NCBI GenBank assembly: GCA_900553415.1
Contig: USDH01000004.1
Location: 1-32,207 of the forward strand
Origin: an uncultured Collinsella sp.
GTDB taxonomy: Bacteria > Actinomycetota > Coriobacteriia > Coriobacteriales > Coriobacteriaceae
DNA: 32,207 nucleotides
Reading direction: 5' to 3'
Both the position numbers and the translations under genes were made by a program. The notes beneath the pieces are model-generated. The model was given only the letters and a program-made list of their open reading frames with translations, was not told the DNA's origin and searched no databases. Shown here in pieces: positions 22,003 to 30,876 of the stretch. Numbering within the stretch: the stretch's first letter is position 1; every line of letters begins with the position of its first letter.

Positions 22003-23487
22003 CTACAGGCAGACGCCATCCTTCCAAATGCTGATCTCGTGGCAGCCGCGACGCTCGGCACTCGTAAGCTTGCCGCTCGCCGTCTCTAGCACCAGCTGGT
22101 ACAGGTCGTGGGCAGCCTCGTCGAGCGTACGCTCGCCCGTGGCGACCACGCCGGCGTTAAAGTCCATCCAGTTGGCCTTGTGGTCGCACAGACGCTGGTT
22201 GGTGAACACCTTGAGGGTAGGCGCCGGTGCGCCAAACGGCGTGCCGCGGCCGGTCGAGAACAGGATTACGTGGCAGCCGGCAGCCGTCAGGGCTGTGGTG
22301 GATACCATGTCGTTGCCCGGACCGCACAGCATGTTCAGGCCATGCTTGGTAGCCTGACCGGCATACGGCAGCACGTCGACGATGGGGGCAGATCCGCCCT
22401 TTTGCACGCAGCCGCAGCTCTTGTCCTCGAGCGTGGTAATGCCGCCGTCCTTGTTGCCGGGGCTCGGGTTCTCATAGACGACCTCGCCGTGGCTGATAAA
22501 GTAGTCCTTAAAGCCGTTGAGCATGTCGGAGGCGGCATTGAAGACGTCCTGGCTCTCACAGCGATCGAGCAGAATGCTCTCCGCGCCAAACATCTCGGGC
22601 ACCTCGGTGAGCACCGACGTGCCGCCGCGGGCGACAACCATATCGCTCACGCGACCGATCGTGGGGTTGGCGGTAATGCCCGAAAGACCGTCAGAGCCGC
22701 CGCACTTAAGGCCAATGACCAGCTCGGAGGCAGGAATGGGCTCACGCTTGGCCTGCTTGGCCAGGTCGGCAAGCTCGGACAGGATCTTGTGACCCTCGAC
22801 CTGCTCGTCGGCTACATCCTGGCAGGCGAGGAATCGAACGCGCTCGCGATCGAAGTCACCGAGCTCGTCGAGTACCTGCTGGTGCGTGCAGTTTTCGCAA
22901 CCGAGGGACAGGAACAGCACACCCGCAGCGTTTGCGTGACGCGAGAGCGCCACCAGCAGACGGCGCGTCTGGGCATGGTCGGCACCGGTCTGCGAGCAGC
23001 CAAAGGGATGCGGGAAGTAGTAAACGCCCTCCAGCGAGCCCTCGACCAGATCCTGAGCCTGCTCGCACATGGCACGTGCGACCTCGTTGACGCAGCCGAC
23101 CGTGGGGATGATCCACAGCTCGTTGCGCGTGGCGGCGCGGCCGTCAGCGCGGCGGAAACCCATAAAGGTCTCGGGCTCAACCGGCTCAACGACCGGATGC
23201 GTCGGGTTGTAAGCGTACTCGACCTCGCCCGAAAGGTTGGTCTTGACGTTATGCGTATGAAGCCACTGACCGGGCTGGATGTCGCCCGTCACGTGGCCGA
23301 TAGGAAGACCGTACTTGACGACGTCCTCCCCCGCCGCAATGGCACGCACGGCCATCTTGTGGCCCTGCGGAATATCCTCCGCGGCAACGACCTCGCCCAC
23401 CCCGGGAACCGCGACAGCGGTGCCCTTGGCAAGCGGCGACAGCGCGACGATCACGTTATCGGCCGGATTGATCTGGATAGTGTTCAT
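22003..23487 (-). CDS. uxaA: Altronate dehydratase
   Basis: 494 aa, full length for UxaA. It dehydrates D-altronate to KDG. AGGA lies 10 nt before ATG 23487. The N-terminal SAF-like domain (about 1-95) is followed by the UxaA/GarD catalytic domain (IPTVGCVNEVAR, FPHPFGCSQTG, LSLGCENC, GLKCGGSDGLSGITANP, DKSCGCVQKGG), with conserved Cys residues fitting the family's iron requirement. It is the last gene of uxaC-uxaB-uxaA, with a GC-rich hairpin in the 78-nt spacer before it. The KDG it makes goes to KdgK. Confidence 0.95.
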   Translation of the reverse strand: MNTIQINPADNVIVALSPLAKGTAVAVPGVGEVVAAEDIPQGHKMAVRAIAAGEDVVKYGLPIGHVTGDIQPGQWLHTHNVKTNLSGEVEYAYNPTHPVVEPVEPETFMGFRRADGRAATRNELWIIPTVGCVNEVARAMCEQAQDLVEGSLEGVYYFPHPFGCSQTGADHAQTRRLLVALSRHANAAGVLFLSLGCENCTHQQVLDELGDFDRERVRFLACQDVADEQVEGHKILSELADLAKQAKREPIPASELVIGLKCGGSDGLSGITANPTIGRVSDMVVARGGTSVLTEVPEMFGAESILLDRCESQDVFNAASDMLNGFKDYFISHGEVVYENPSPGNKDGGITTLEDKSCGCVQKGGSAPIVDVLPYAGQATKHGLNMLCGPGNDMVSTTALTAAGCHVILFSTGRGTPFGAPAPTLKVFTNQRLCDHKANWMDFNAGVVATGERTLDEAAHDLYQLVLETASGKLTSAERRGCHEISIWKDGVCL

Positions 23488-23529
23488 TACAAATGGTCCT
23501 AACCCTACAGGTTGAGCAGAAGTCAGCGG

Positions 23530-23555
23530 GCGCCCGCCAGTTGCCCGGCGGGCGC
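23530..23555 (-). other. Hairpin in the uxaB-uxaA spacer
   Basis: Perfect 9-bp arms (GCGCCCGCC at 23530-23538, GGCGGGCGC at 23547-23555), no U-run afterwards. It is more likely an mRNA-stabilising or processing structure than a terminator. Confidence 0.55.
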
Positions 23556-23565
23556 ACAGAAGGAT

Positions 23566-25080
23566 TTAGGCCTGGGCGTTGGCGAAGGCCTGTTTGGCGC
23601 CCTCGACGCGCACGACGGCAAGCGCGTTGACGACGAACTCCTCAAGGCCGGCAATCTGCGTAAGGTCCTCGCCCCACATCTGCTCGTTGGTGAGCACGTC
23701 ATGCACCAGCTCAGCATCGTCTGCGCCGGCGTGGGCGGCGTAGAAATCGAGCACGAAGGCGTCGTCCTGAGCGGTGTACTCGGTGCCGTCGGCACGGCGC
23801 AGGTGCAGGCCATCGCCCTCGCGGGACACAAGCTCCTGCGTATAGAAGGCAATGAGCGTAGCGAGGCTCGTCGCCAGGCACTTGGGCAGGCTGCCGGTCT
23901 CGGCAACATAGTCCTTGAGCGTGGGCAGGTCGCGAGCGCGCCATTTGGCGGTTGAGTTGAGGCAAATGGAGAGCAGCGCGTGGTCGATAAACGGGTTGTC
24001 GAAGCGGTTCTCGACGGCGGCGGCAAAGGCCTTGCAGTCCTCGACATCCAGATCGGCGGCAAGCGTCGGGATGACCTCGTCGTAGAGCATGGTGTTCATG
24101 AAGCCGCGAACGGTCTCGTCATGCATGCAATCGTGCACGATGTCAAAGCCGGCAACCCAGGAGCCCGGAACAAAGGCAGTGTGGGCGCCGTTGAGGATGC
24201 GGACCTTGCGCTTCTTGTACGGGGTGACATCGGGGGTAACAAAGACACCCGGCAGGCCGGCCTTTACGAAGGGCAGACGCTCCTTGAGCGACTCATCGCC
24301 CTGGATACCCCACATCTGGAAGGGCTCGCGCACGGCCAGGAAGGGATCCTCGTAGCCCAGGCGCTCGGCCACGGCAGCGGCCTCCTTGGGGTCGCGGATG
24401 CGGCCGGGGACGATAGTGTCGACGAGCGTGGTGCAGACGGCGCAGTCGTTGGCCATCCACTGCGCAAACTCGTCCTCCCAGCCCCAGTCGCTCACGTACT
24501 GGTTCATGATGCGCAGCAGCTCCTCGCCGTTGTGATCGATGAGCTCACAGGCGAGCACGATGACGCCCGGCTTGCCGGCGGCCCAGCGGGTGTGGAGCAC
24601 CTGGACAAGCTTGGCGGGGAAGCTCGCGGGCGGCATGTCGTCGGCCTTGCAGGACGGATCGTAGGCGATACCGGCCTCGGTGGTGTTGGAGACGATAATC
24701 TCCAAATCGTCGGAGACGGCGACCTCCATCATGGCGCGGTAGTCGTCCTCGCGATACGGATTGAGGCAGCGACTGCAGGCGCTGATCACACGGGACTCGT
24801 CGACCGTGTTGCCGTTCTCCTTGCCGCGCACCAGCACGGTGTACAGGTCATCCTGAGCGTTAATGCCGTCGGCAAAGCCAAAGGCACCGCTGATGGGCTG
24901 GACCATGACGACTTTACCGTTCCAGCCGGTTGCCTCGTTGCCCATGTCAAAGAAGCGGTCGACAAAGGCGCGCAGGAAATTGCCCTCGCCAAACTGCAAA
25001 ACCTTCTCGGGCGCGTCCTTGGGCAGCAGGTAGCCCTTGTAGCCGATCTTCTCGAGCGTCTCGTAGCTGATGTTCTCCAT
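23566..25080 (-). CDS. uxaB: Tagaturonate reductase
   Basis: 504 aa. AAGGAGAG lies 6 nt before ATG 25080. A member of the long-chain mannitol-dehydrogenase family, it reduces tagaturonate to altronate with NADH. The N-terminal nucleotide-binding domain has LQFGEGNFLRAFVDRFFD; the catalytic region KRKVRILNGAHTAF holds the Lys/Asn/His set of the family. Fructuronate reductase (UxuB) belongs to the same family. UxaB is preferred because uxaA and uxaC flank it and the upstream enzymes supply galacturonate. The preceding 96-nt spacer contains a terminator-like hairpin that may lower expression relative to uxaC. Confidence 0.92.
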   Translation of the reverse strand: MENISYETLEKIGYKGYLLPKDAPEKVLQFGEGNFLRAFVDRFFDMGNEATGWNGKVVMVQPISGAFGFADGINAQDDLYTVLVRGKENGNTVDESRVISACSRCLNPYREDDYRAMMEVAVSDDLEIIVSNTTEAGIAYDPSCKADDMPPASFPAKLVQVLHTRWAAGKPGVIVLACELIDHNGEELLRIMNQYVSDWGWEDEFAQWMANDCAVCTTLVDTIVPGRIRDPKEAAAVAERLGYEDPFLAVREPFQMWGIQGDESLKERLPFVKAGLPGVFVTPDVTPYKKRKVRILNGAHTAFVPGSWVAGFDIVHDCMHDETVRGFMNTMLYDEVIPTLAADLDVEDCKAFAAAVENRFDNPFIDHALLSICLNSTAKWRARDLPTLKDYVAETGSLPKCLATSLATLIAFYTQELVSREGDGLHLRRADGTEYTAQDDAFVLDFYAAHAGADDAELVHDVLTNEQMWGEDLTQIAGLEEFVVNALAVVRVEGAKQAFANAQA

Positions 25081-25121
25081 CTATGTCTCTCCTTAGATAG
25101 CCGTTAGCGTGCAGGCAAAAC

Positions 25122-25151
25122 GGGGGCGCCGCGTGTGGCAACGGCGCTCCC
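25122..25151 (-). terminator. Attenuator-like hairpin between uxaC and uxaB
   Basis: Ten-bp stem (25122-25131 with 25142-25151, one imperfect pair), 10-nt loop, then GTTTTGCC on the minus strand. It lies inside the operon, so it is likely a partial terminator or 3' end stabiliser for uxaC. Confidence 0.55.
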
Positions 25152-25176
25152 GAGTTCGGTGTGATTCGATGCGGGT

Positions 25177-26604
25177 TTAAGCCTCGACGGTATCCAGGTC
25201 AAAGCCAAAGTAGCGGACCGCGTTGTTGTAGCTGATGTCGCGCACGATGGCTCCCAGCAGCTCCATGTCGGCCGGATACTTGCCCTGCTCGACCCACTCG
25301 CCGATCACGCCGCACAGCACGCGACGGAAGTACTCGTGACGCGGGTAGGACAGGAAGGAGCGGGAATCGGTAAGCATGCCCACAAAGTTGCCCAGCACGC
25401 CCTCGTTAGCCAGAGCCGTGAGCTGCTCGCGCATACCGATCTCGTTGTCGTTGAACCACCAGGCAGAGCCGTTCTGAATCTTACCGGCGGTCGGAGCCTC
25501 CTGGAAGCAGCCCATCACGGTATCGATCATGGTGTTGTCGATGGGGTTCAGGCTGTACAGGATGGTCTTGGGCAGACCCGTGGACTCCTGGGTGGAGTTG
25601 AGGAAATCGGCCAGCTGGTCGGACGGCGTGTAGTTGGAGATGCAGTCGTAGCCGGTGTCGGGGCCGAGCTTGGCGAACATAGCGCGGTTGTTGTCACGCT
25701 TGCAGCCAAAGTGCAGCTGCATGGCCCAGCCAAGGCGGACATACTCGCCGGCGACGAACTGCATAAAGGCCGTCTTGTACTTGAGGACCTCGTCCTCGGC
25801 AAGCGGCTCGGCGGCAAGGCCCTTGGCAAAGATAGTCTCGATCTCGTCGGCGGTAGCCGGAACGTACATAACGTAGTCGAGCGCGTGGTCGGAAGCGCGG
25901 CAGCCCAGCTCGTGGGCAACGTCGTAGCGCTTGGAGATGGCAGCCTTCATGCCCTCGAAGTCGCTGATCTCAACGCCAGCAACCTCGGAGAGATGCTTGC
26001 AGTAGTCGGCGAACTCCTGGCCACGCTCGATGCGCAGGGCGGCATCGGGGCGCATGGCGGGAACGACCTGAACGTCAAAACTGTCGTCGGCGGCAATCTT
26101 CTTGTGCCACTCAAAGCTGTCGGCGGGGTCGTCGGTAGTGCAGATCATGCGGACGTTGGACTGCTTGATCAGGTTGCGGCAGGTAAAGCTGGCCTCAGCG
26201 AGCTTGGCGTTGGCAAGGTCCCAGACCTCCTGAGCGGTTTTGCCGTTCAGGACGCCCTCGTAGCCAAAGTAACGCTTAAGCTCCAGGTGGCTCCACTCAA
26301 AGACGGGGTTGCCCACGCAACGGCCCAGGGTCTCGGCCCACTTCTGGAACTTCTCGCGAGCAGGGGCATCGCCGGTAATGAAGCGCTCGTCGACGCCGTT
26401 GGCACGCATCAGACGCCACTTGTAGTGGTCACCGCCCAGCCAAACCTCGGTGATGTTCTCAAAACGCTTGTCGTCCCAGATCTCCTTGGGAGAAATGTGG
26501 CAGTGGTAGTCAACGATGGGCATGCCCTCGGCAAAGTTGTGGAACAGCTCCTCACCGGTTTTGGTGCTCAGCAGGAAATCCTGATCGTCCATGAAGTTTT
26601 TCAT
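25177..26604 (-). CDS. uxaC: Uronate isomerase (glucuronate/galacturonate)
   Basis: 475 aa from ATG 26604, set by AAGGGG 7 nt upstream; an in-frame ATG at 26670 lies within an operator. An amidohydrolase-superfamily TIM barrel, it converts galacturonate to tagaturonate (and glucuronate to fructuronate). The metal motif HCH is in PIVDYHCHISPKEIW; RAMFAKLGPDTGYDCI and FVGMLTDSRSFLSYPRHEYFRR fit UxaC. It is first in uxaCBA and is preceded by two perfect GTGAACGTTCAC operators 38 bp apart. Its substrate would come from the intracellular GH28 enzyme. Confidence 0.95.
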   Translation of the reverse strand: MKNFMDDQDFLLSTKTGEELFHNFAEGMPIVDYHCHISPKEIWDDKRFENITEVWLGGDHYKWRLMRANGVDERFITGDAPAREKFQKWAETLGRCVGNPVFEWSHLELKRYFGYEGVLNGKTAQEVWDLANAKLAEASFTCRNLIKQSNVRMICTTDDPADSFEWHKKIAADDSFDVQVVPAMRPDAALRIERGQEFADYCKHLSEVAGVEISDFEGMKAAISKRYDVAHELGCRASDHALDYVMYVPATADEIETIFAKGLAAEPLAEDEVLKYKTAFMQFVAGEYVRLGWAMQLHFGCKRDNNRAMFAKLGPDTGYDCISNYTPSDQLADFLNSTQESTGLPKTILYSLNPIDNTMIDTVMGCFQEAPTAGKIQNGSAWWFNDNEIGMREQLTALANEGVLGNFVGMLTDSRSFLSYPRHEYFRRVLCGVIGEWVEQGKYPADMELLGAIVRDISYNNAVRYFGFDLDTVEA

Positions 26605-26658
26605 CAAACAACCCCTTTGTTGGCGGATCGGGCGCACGATGCGCTCGTTATCCTCTAG

Positions 26659-26708
26659 GTGAACGTTCACTATACTAATTCATTGCGACTTAAAAGGTGA
26701 ACGTTCAC
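26659..26708 (-). promoter_or_regulatory. uxaC promoter with two perfect GTGAACGTTCAC operators
   Basis: GTGAACGTTCAC at 26659-26670 and again at 26697-26708, centres 38 bp apart. On the minus strand TATAGT (26674-26669) between them is a likely -10 element; no clear -35 is seen. A repressor on both sites would bracket the promoter. Confidence 0.75.
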
Positions 26709-26782
26709 CTAACCATCACGCGGTGAGCGGTTGGTTTTTGGCCCTCAACGGTCGAGCAGGTGCCTTATCCATGCCGGGCGAT

Positions 26783-26818
26783 AAAAAAGATCCGCTGGGG
26801 ACAGCCCCCAACGGATCT
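26783..26818 (-). terminator. Terminator of the second LacI gene
   Basis: AGATCCG-c-TGGGG (26788-26800) pairs with CCCCA-a-CGGATCT (26806-26818); on the minus strand it is followed by TTTTTTATC. It lies 23 nt past the LacI stop codon. Confidence 0.9.
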
Positions 26819-26841
26819 CTTACATCGATAACCCGGGTTGT

Positions 26842-27921
26842 CTAGATTCCCGCCAGCTTGCAATACCGGTCGACGTTGCTGGCAAACACCATCTCCACAG
26901 CACCCTTCTGCACGGGCTCCGCCGGAGTTTTACCCCACAGCAGATACTCGCCCAAGGTCTTGGCGCCACGGTAGGCCAGGCTCACCGGGTCCTTATAGAC
27001 AATATTGGTAAAGATGCCACGGCGCAAGGCCAAGGCGCTCTCGGGGAACAGGTCGTTGCCGATTACCATGACCTTGCCGGCCTTGCCGCTTGAAACAAGC
27101 GCGTCGGCGACCACCTCGGAACCAACGGCAAAAACGCTACAGATGAGCTCGGGAGCATCCGGCGCACTCAAGCGCTGCTCAAGCTCGCGCTCGAGCTGTT
27201 TGACTTGCGCATGGGCACCGGCAAGGTCCTCAACCCGCCATGGAATATCGTGCTCGCGCAGGTAATTATGAAAGGCGCGGGCGGTCAGGTAGTGTGAATC
27301 GGTATAGGGGTCGCCCGCCAACAGGAGCACGCGGGCGTCAGCCCCAGAAGCGTGGACCAGGTTAGCCGCCTGCTCTGCCATAAGACTGCCCGCCGCGGAA
27401 TAGTCCGCCAGACTGGCACCCAGGCGATCGAGGTGCGGTCGGTCGCCGTCGACGAGCTCGATCGCCACACCCGCCTCGGCAATCTGCCTCAAGAGTTCGG
27501 TTGCGCGGTCATCGCCCGGAACATAGGCAAGCAGACCATCGATCTTCTCGCCTACCTGCAGACGCTCATCAATCTGCTCGAGCGCATCGGCGTAGCCGCC
27601 CACGCCAAATTCTACGCGCTCAACCGTAATGCCCTGATCGATGACCTCCTGCTCAAAGCGGTTGCAGCCTTCCCAAAGGTAACGGAAAAAGTACGCCCCC
27701 TCGCGCGATGCGCGGGGCAGGCAAAACACCAGGTTGATATCCTTGCGCCGCAGGCTTGAGGCACTTGTGTTGCGATGGTAGCCCATGGCCTCGGCCTTGG
27801 CATTCACCTTGGCACGCACGGATTCGCTCACGCCGGCCTTGCCCGTCAGGGCCTTATGCACGGTATTGATGGAAACGCCAAGCTCGGCGGCTATGTCCTT
27901 CATGGTTACGCGAGCGCTCAT
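26842..27921 (-). CDS. LacI-family regulator, candidate master regulator of the uronate genes
   Basis: 359 aa. GGAG lies 8 nt before ATG 27921. The helix-turn-helix MKDIAAELGVSINTVHKALTG (about 7-27) and hinge helix (SASSLRRKDI) are followed by a sugar-binding effector domain related to periplasmic binding proteins (about 65-340). It lies directly upstream of uxaCBA but has its own terminator. The recognition helix SINTVHKAL differs from that of the first LacI (SPATVSRYL). Because the first LacI has a private operator pair at kdgK, this one is the better candidate to bind GTGAACGTTCAC. That assignment is inference; no copy of the palindrome was seen before this gene itself. Confidence 0.88.
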   Translation of the reverse strand: MSARVTMKDIAAELGVSINTVHKALTGKAGVSESVRAKVNAKAEAMGYHRNTSASSLRRKDINLVFCLPRASREGAYFFRYLWEGCNRFEQEVIDQGITVERVEFGVGGYADALEQIDERLQVGEKIDGLLAYVPGDDRATELLRQIAEAGVAIELVDGDRPHLDRLGASLADYSAAGSLMAEQAANLVHASGADARVLLLAGDPYTDSHYLTARAFHNYLREHDIPWRVEDLAGAHAQVKQLERELEQRLSAPDAPELICSVFAVGSEVVADALVSSGKAGKVMVIGNDLFPESALALRRGIFTNIVYKDPVSLAYRGAKTLGEYLLWGKTPAEPVQKGAVEMVFASNVDRYCKLAGI

Positions 27922-28018
27922 GGGGTTACTCCGTTATAGATAAGTTGCCAATTAACAGTACAGGTAACGATACCCCAAAATCACTCTTCAACTCGCCGCG
28001 CTCTCCCCCAAATGTGCA

Positions 28019-28052
28019 AAGCGCCCCGCGAACGGATGCTCGCGGGGCGCTT
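28019..28052 (-). terminator. Terminator behind the Feo-associated peptide gene
   Basis: Perfect 13-bp stem AAGCGCCCCGCGA (28019-28031) with TCGCGGGGCGCTT (28040-28052), 8-nt loop; the minus-strand U-tract is short (TTTGCACATTT). It starts 12 nt past the stop codon. Confidence 0.78.
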
Positions 28053-28064
28053 GGATGACGGACC

Positions 28065-28265
28065 TTACTTGATACCGCGGCCCAAGTCTTCGGCAATTTT
28101 GTCTACGCCCTTAAGTGCGGCGCAGGTCTTTTTGTTGGAGCAATGTCCTGTGCAAACGCCACCTTGAGCGCAGTCGGCGCAAGTGCCCTTACGATAAATG
28201 CGCACGCACACGGCGACAAACGCAATGCCGATAACAGCCAGTACAACAATATCGATAGGTGCCAT
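28065..28265 (-). CDS. FeoB-associated Cys-rich membrane peptide
   Basis: 66 aa. AGGAGG lies 6 nt before ATG 28265. One N-terminal membrane segment (about residues 5-24, IVVLAVIGIAFVAVCVRI) is followed by a short Cys-rich tail (CADCAQGGVCTGHCSNKKTC). This matches the small FeoB-associated Cys-rich proteins often found behind feoB in Gram-positive bacteria. The Cys residues may hold iron near the FeoB pore or act in assembly; its exact role is not settled. It is the last gene of the feo cluster, after the feoB terminator, so it may have weaker or separate expression. Confidence 0.85.
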   Translation of the reverse strand: MAPIDIVVLAVIGIAFVAVCVRIYRKGTCADCAQGGVCTGHCSNKKTCAALKGVDKIAEDLGRGIK

Positions 28266-28378
28266 AGCAAGCCTCCTCTAGTTAACCATCACTTACTTTA
28301 CCCCATTCTCCACCTACCAAAAAGGGGCAGGTTTATTTTGGTCGGTTTTATCTGCGGAAACGCCACATCTCCCTCACC

Positions 28379-28411
28379 AAAAAGCCCGAGTGTCGCTGGG
28401 ACACCCGGGCT
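28379..28411 (-). terminator. Terminator of feoB
   Basis: AGCCCGaGTGT (28383-28393) pairs with ACACcCGGGCT (28401-28411); on the minus strand TTTTT follows. It lies 30 nt past the feoB stop codon and before the Cys-rich peptide gene. Confidence 0.88.
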
Positions 28412-28440
28412 CGTGGAAAGGGGCTAATCCTTATTCGGAC

Positions 28441-30753
28441 TTAAGCGGAAACTGCGGCGGAAGCGGTGTTGGTCTCATCCTCGTCGGTCCATGCATGCTT
28501 GGGCATGGGACGGAAGATCTGGAAGAGCATCGCAACCAGCAGCACGATGGCTACAATCGTCCAAATACCAAACTGGCCCAACACAAACAGGTTGTAGAAC
28601 TGGTTGATGAACAGGCCGATCACCCAAGCGAAGGCGCACTCGTAGCCGATGGCAATCGCGGTCCACTTGCCGGAGTCCATCTGGTTGCGGATAGTGCCCA
28701 TGGCGGCAAAGCACGGAGCGCACAGCAGGTTGAAGGCACCAAAGGCCACGCAAGCACCCATGGTGGGGAACATGCCCGCAAACGCGGTCCACAGGCTCGG
28801 GTCGGTCTCGCCAGCATCGGCGACGGAGAGCAGCGAGCCGGCGGTGGCGACGACGTTCTCCTTGGCGACAAGGCCAGAGACAGTCAGCGCAGTTGCCTGC
28901 CAGGTGCTAAAGCCGAGCGGGGCGAAAATCCAGGCGACCAGGTTGCCCAGCATGGCGAGCACGGAGTAGTCCATAAACTCCTCGGGGATGCCGTCCATCG
29001 CAGGCAGGAAGCCAAAGGAGCCGTTATAGCTACCAAAGTTGGAGAGGAACCAAACCACGACGGTAGAGGCGAAGATGACCGTGCCGGCCTTCTTGATAAA
29101 GGCCCAGCAGCGCTCCCACACGTGCAGCGCCCAAGAGCGGATCGCCGGGAAGTGGTAGGCAGGAAGCTCCATAACAAACGGCGTCGGGCGGCCGGCGAAG
29201 AGCTTGGTCTTCTTGAGCATGAGGCCCGAGGCGATGACGGCGAAGACGCCCAAGAAGTAGAACAGCGGGCTGATCCATGCGGCGGTGGTGGAAGAATCGC
29301 CGATGATGGAACCCATGAGCAGAGCGATGATCGGCAGCTTGGCGCCACAGGGAATGACCGTCATGCGGCGGTCCTTCTCGTTCTCGATGGTCTTGGTAGC
29401 CATGACGCCGGGGACGCCGCAGCCCGAGGACACGAGCATGGGGATGAAGGACTTACCGGACAGGCCAAAGCGGCGGAACACGCGGTCCATGATGAAGGCG
29501 ACGCGGGCCATGTAGCCGCAGTCCTCCAAGAAAGACAGCATCACAAAGAGCAGGAACATCTGCGGGACGAAGCCCATGATGGCGCCGATGCCAGCCACGA
29601 TGCCGTCGCAGACCAGCGAATCGACGAGGCCACCGTCCTCGGTACCGCCCGCCACGAGAGCGTCATGCACCGCGGTGGTGATACCCGGGACATAGGGGCC
29701 GTACTGTGCTGGGTCGACCGAGTCGGCGTTGTCGCCCGCAGCCTCAACAGCTGCGTCGTAGGCATCGCGGCCCTGACCGAGCACGTACCAGCCGTCGGTG
29801 CCGAAGAGTTGGTCGTTGGTGAAGTCAGTCACCGTGCCGCCCAAGGTAGAGACGGCAATGTAGTACACACAGAACATGATGACCACAAAGATCGGCAGGC
29901 CCAGGATACGGTTGGTAACCACGCGGTCGATCTTCTCGGAGGTGCTCATCTTTGCCGGAGCCTTAGTGAGGCACTCGTCGATGATGTGGGCAATCACGCC
30001 GTAGCGCTCGCCGGTGATGATGGACTCAGCGTCGTCGTCGCAATCCTGCTCGCACTGAGCGACCAGCTGCTCCACGCGAGCGGCCTTCTCCTTGGTGAGG
30101 TTGATGAGCTTGCAGGCGTCCGCGTCGCGCTCGAACAGCTTGACGGCGTAGTAGCGACGCTTGTTGGCGGGAACGCTCGCCGGCAGGTTGTTCTCGATGT
30201 GGTCCAGAACGTCCTCGATGGAGGAATCGAACTTGTGCTCCGGCACCTGGCCCTTGGAAGCAGCGGACTTCTTGACCTGCTCGAACAGCTCGTTGATGCC
30301 CTTGTTCTTAAGGGCCGAGATCATCATGACCGGGCAGCCGAGCTTCTTGGAGAGCTTGTCCGTGTCGATCTTGTCGCCGTTCTTCTCGACCAGGTCGGCC
30401 ATGTTGAGGGCAACGACCACGGGCAGGCCGGTCTCGATAACCTGAAGCGCCAGGTACAGGTTGCGCTCGAGGTTGGTGGCGTCGACCACCTGGACGACGA
30501 CATCGGGCTCGCCGCTCATGAGGTAATCGCGCGAGCACTGCTCCTCGGGGCTGTAGGGGGAAAGCGAGTAGATGCCGGGGAGGTCCGTAATCGTGACGTT
30601 CTTGTCACTCAGGAGCTTGGCTTCCTTTTTCTCAACCGTGACGCCGGGCCAGTTGCCAACGTAGCCGTTGGCGCCGGTGATCAGGTTGAAAAGCGTGGTC
30701 TTGCCGCAGTTGGGGTTACCCGCCAGCGCGACATGGATCTGAGAATCCGCCAT
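28441..30753 (-). CDS. feoB: Ferrous iron transporter FeoB
   Basis: 770 aa, normal length. AGAAGGA lies 4 nt before ATG 30753. The N-terminal G domain has GNPNCGKT (G1, 12-19), DLPG (G3) and NMAD (G4), followed by the helical regulatory segment. The membrane part has the two Gate motifs, including SSGCGVPGVMATKTI and PCGAKLPI. After the first membrane helix there is an Asp/Gly-rich outer loop (GTDGWYVLGQGRDAYDAAVEAAGDNADS) that seems longer than in E. coli FeoB. It moves Fe(II) across the cytoplasmic membrane, fitting an anaerobic gut habitat. Two feoA genes precede it, and a DtxR-type iron box lies in the 123-nt spacer before it. Confidence 0.97.
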   Translation of the reverse strand: MADSQIHVALAGNPNCGKTTLFNLITGANGYVGNWPGVTVEKKEAKLLSDKNVTITDLPGIYSLSPYSPEEQCSRDYLMSGEPDVVVQVVDATNLERNLYLALQVIETGLPVVVALNMADLVEKNGDKIDTDKLSKKLGCPVMMISALKNKGINELFEQVKKSAASKGQVPEHKFDSSIEDVLDHIENNLPASVPANKRRYYAVKLFERDADACKLINLTKEKAARVEQLVAQCEQDCDDDAESIITGERYGVIAHIIDECLTKAPAKMSTSEKIDRVVTNRILGLPIFVVIMFCVYYIAVSTLGGTVTDFTNDQLFGTDGWYVLGQGRDAYDAAVEAAGDNADSVDPAQYGPYVPGITTAVHDALVAGGTEDGGLVDSLVCDGIVAGIGAIMGFVPQMFLLFVMLSFLEDCGYMARVAFIMDRVFRRFGLSGKSFIPMLVSSGCGVPGVMATKTIENEKDRRMTVIPCGAKLPIIALLMGSIIGDSSTTAAWISPLFYFLGVFAVIASGLMLKKTKLFAGRPTPFVMELPAYHFPAIRSWALHVWERCWAFIKKAGTVIFASTVVVWFLSNFGSYNGSFGFLPAMDGIPEEFMDYSVLAMLGNLVAWIFAPLGFSTWQATALTVSGLVAKENVVATAGSLLSVADAGETDPSLWTAFAGMFPTMGACVAFGAFNLLCAPCFAAMGTIRNQMDSGKWTAIAIGYECAFAWVIGLFINQFYNLFVLGQFGIWTIVAIVLLVAMLFQIFRPMPKHAWTDEDETNTASAAVSA

Positions 30754-30828
30754 TCAATCCTTCTTCCTTGTGTGCCCGCGCTGCTTTCTCCGCACGGGCT
30801 GGATAATGTGCTTCAACATTGCAAATTT

Positions 30829-30848
30829 AAGTTAGAAAAACCTAACTT
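30829..30848. promoter_or_regulatory. Iron-box-like inverted repeat upstream of feoB
   Basis: AAGTTAG-N6-CTAACTT, a perfect inverted repeat in an AT-rich stretch 75 nt before feoB. The half-site TTAG/CTAA resembles DtxR/IdeR/MntR-type boxes. It suggests feoB has its own iron-controlled promoter besides the feoA one. Confidence 0.6.
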
Positions 30849-30876
30849 TATCTGCATAAATAGTTGCCGCGGGCCC

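Noticed and set aside
26788..26818. A third copy of the GGGGACAGG repeat in the LacI terminator
   Set aside because: It shares only GGGGACAG in the loop region; the arms are different, so it is treated as an ordinary terminator.
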